From Acholeplasma hippikon (GTDB lineage Bacteria > Bacillota_I > Bacilli_A > Acholeplasmatales > Acholeplasmataceae), in assembly GCF_900660755.1 (NCBI RefSeq), contig NZ_LR215050.1:1364001-1428000 (forward strand): a stretch of 64,000 bases of DNA, in the 5' to 3' direction. Below are positions 63,448 to 64,000 of this stretch, one piece after another (within the stretch, counting starts at the first letter, position 1; each line of letters opens with the position of its first letter). The translations under genes were made by a program, and so were the position numbers. The notes below the pieces were generated by a model. The model ran no database searches, was not told the origin of the DNA, and saw nothing but the letters and a program-made list of their open reading frames with translations.

Positions 63448-64000
63448 ATCTTTATACGATAAAGATCCAAAAATTCACATCACAGATAGTGAAGCATTGT
63501 TTGATAAAAAAGGTTTAGTAGAAGAATTAAAGAACCTAAAAGAAAAAGTTTTAGTCTTTGAAACTTATCCAGGTGTTGATGAAGAAGTATTAAAGAAAGA
63601 TATTTTATTAAAACTTAAACCAACACATTTAATTCATATAGAAGACTATACGAAATCAAGTAAAGAGATAAATGAAATATTAAAATACAACATTACAGAT
63701 GATAGAGTATTTGGCGTTTATTCACATCATACGGTTGATGTTTTTTATGATGAAGAGAAAATAAAATCGCTTAGAGAAGCGATTCATAAGAATGATGGCG
63801 TAACTGTTGTTTATGGATTTGGCGCATCTTTAATCAAAGGATTTTTAATTCATGTTGGATTGACACGTTGGGAAATTCAATTACGTTTCCGTCGTGGATT
63901 AGGTAACTTTAAAGCCAATAATGAAAATGATGATATTTTAAGAAAATATAAACGTGCATTCTTTATTGAATGGCGAATTGCAGACAGAATTAAAGAAACA
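63428..64000 (+). CDS. 5' part of a gene resembling long class I mannose-6-phosphate isomerases; runs off the window
   Basis: The frame opens at ATG 63428 with AAGGAG just before it (63416-63421) and has no stop to base 64000 (191 codons). The start reads MSYLNFKSLYDKDPKIHI. The segment VVYGFGASLIKGF, then TRWEIQLRFRRGLGNF and RAFFIEWRIADRIK, resembles the N-terminal region of the long ManA-type proteins found in sugar-use operons of Bacteroides and Firmicutes. The catalytic isomerase part would lie beyond the window, so the call rests on memory of the family and context (mannose-type sugars). Confidence 0.5.
   Translation, partial: MSYLNFKSLYDKDPKIHITDSEALFDKKGLVEELKNLKEKVLVFETYPGVDEEVLKKDILLKLKPTHLIHIEDYTKSSKEINEILKYNITDDRVFGVYSHHTVDVFYDEEKIKSLREAIHKNDGVTVVYGFGASLIKGFLIHVGLTRWEIQLRFRRGLGNFKANNENDDILRKYKRAFFIEWRIADRIKET

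Noticed and set aside
1-64000. Mycoplasma genetic code (TGA = Trp)
   Set aside because: Conserved Trp positions use TGG and TGA ends many genes at correct family lengths, so the standard code applies.

Overview
The window looks like a chromosomal segment of an Acholeplasma-like mollicute or a close low-GC relative. The DNA is very AT-rich, yet TGA ends many genes (15281, 18090, 24388) and Trp is TGG, so the standard code is used and not the Mycoplasma/Spiroplasma code. There are many lipobox (L-x-A-C) lipoproteins, UvrB/PepF/NADH oxidase housekeeping genes, and no peptidoglycan or sortase genes in view. The species cannot be named from the sequence. No tRNA, rRNA, CRISPR array, transposase or phage gene was seen.

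Layout. (1) 1-5.2 kb: the 3' part of glmU, galM (minus strand), glnA with a near-consensus promoter and inverted repeats, an SGNH hydrolase, and a frameshifted GT2 glycosyltransferase remnant. (2) 5.2-14.1 kb: a surface-protein pair. The first is a repeat-rich lipoprotein whose signal peptide is out of frame with its upstream ATG. The second is a 2241-residue secreted protein joining a phosphodiester glycosidase domain, a purple-acid-phosphatase-like metallophosphoesterase, cell-wall/glucan-binding repeats, an InlB-type repeat and a C-terminal CotH-type kinase domain. (3) 14.6-28.2 kb: a one-direction, tightly overlapping Wzx/Wzy-type polysaccharide cluster: regulator, ugd, UDP-glucuronate epimerase, initiating phosphoglycosyltransferase, SDR, three glycosyltransferases, Wzy-like polymerase, rmlACBD and Wzx-like flippase. 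(4) 28.3-32.0 kb: uvrB and pepF. (5) 32.0-36.4 kb: polysaccharide copolymerase, BY-kinase, PHP phosphatase, a DegV protein and another glycosyltransferase, so the export/control half is separated from the synthesis half by uvrB-pepF. (6) 36.5-37.9 kb: NADH oxidase.

(7) 38.0-53.1 kb: a beta-mannan utilisation locus behind a perfect TTGACA-N17-TATAAT promoter with a cre/LacI-like operator on its -35. It encodes a 1304-residue repeat lipoprotein with a DUF4886/SGNH-like domain, a solute-binding lipoprotein, a LacI regulator, two permeases, two GH130 phosphorylases flanking a cellobiose-2-epimerase-type enzyme, an Ig-like lipoprotein and a GH5 mannanase anchored by a C-terminal membrane helix. 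The inferred route is: cut mannan at the surface, import oligosaccharides, epimerise mannobiose to mannosyl-glucose, then phosphorolyse to mannose-1-phosphate and glucose. (8) 53.1-64 kb: a second glycan locus. A BadF/NagK-type kinase is divergent from a GntR/UTRA regulator. Downstream are two paralogous propeller proteins (one lipoprotein, one cytoplasmic), a second ABC importer, an unknown doubly anchored lipoprotein, a YesL/DUF624 membrane protein and a truncated gene resembling long class I mannose-6-phosphate isomerases. A shared ATGTATT-N4-ATGTATT element links the regulator and the operon promoters. Neither importer has its own ATPase gene here, so a shared MsmX/MsiK-type ATPase elsewhere is inferred.

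The least described parts are the giant phosphoglycan-type fusion protein with its frame-broken partner, the 130-residue repeat lipoprotein of the mannan locus, and the secreted/cytoplasmic propeller pair.
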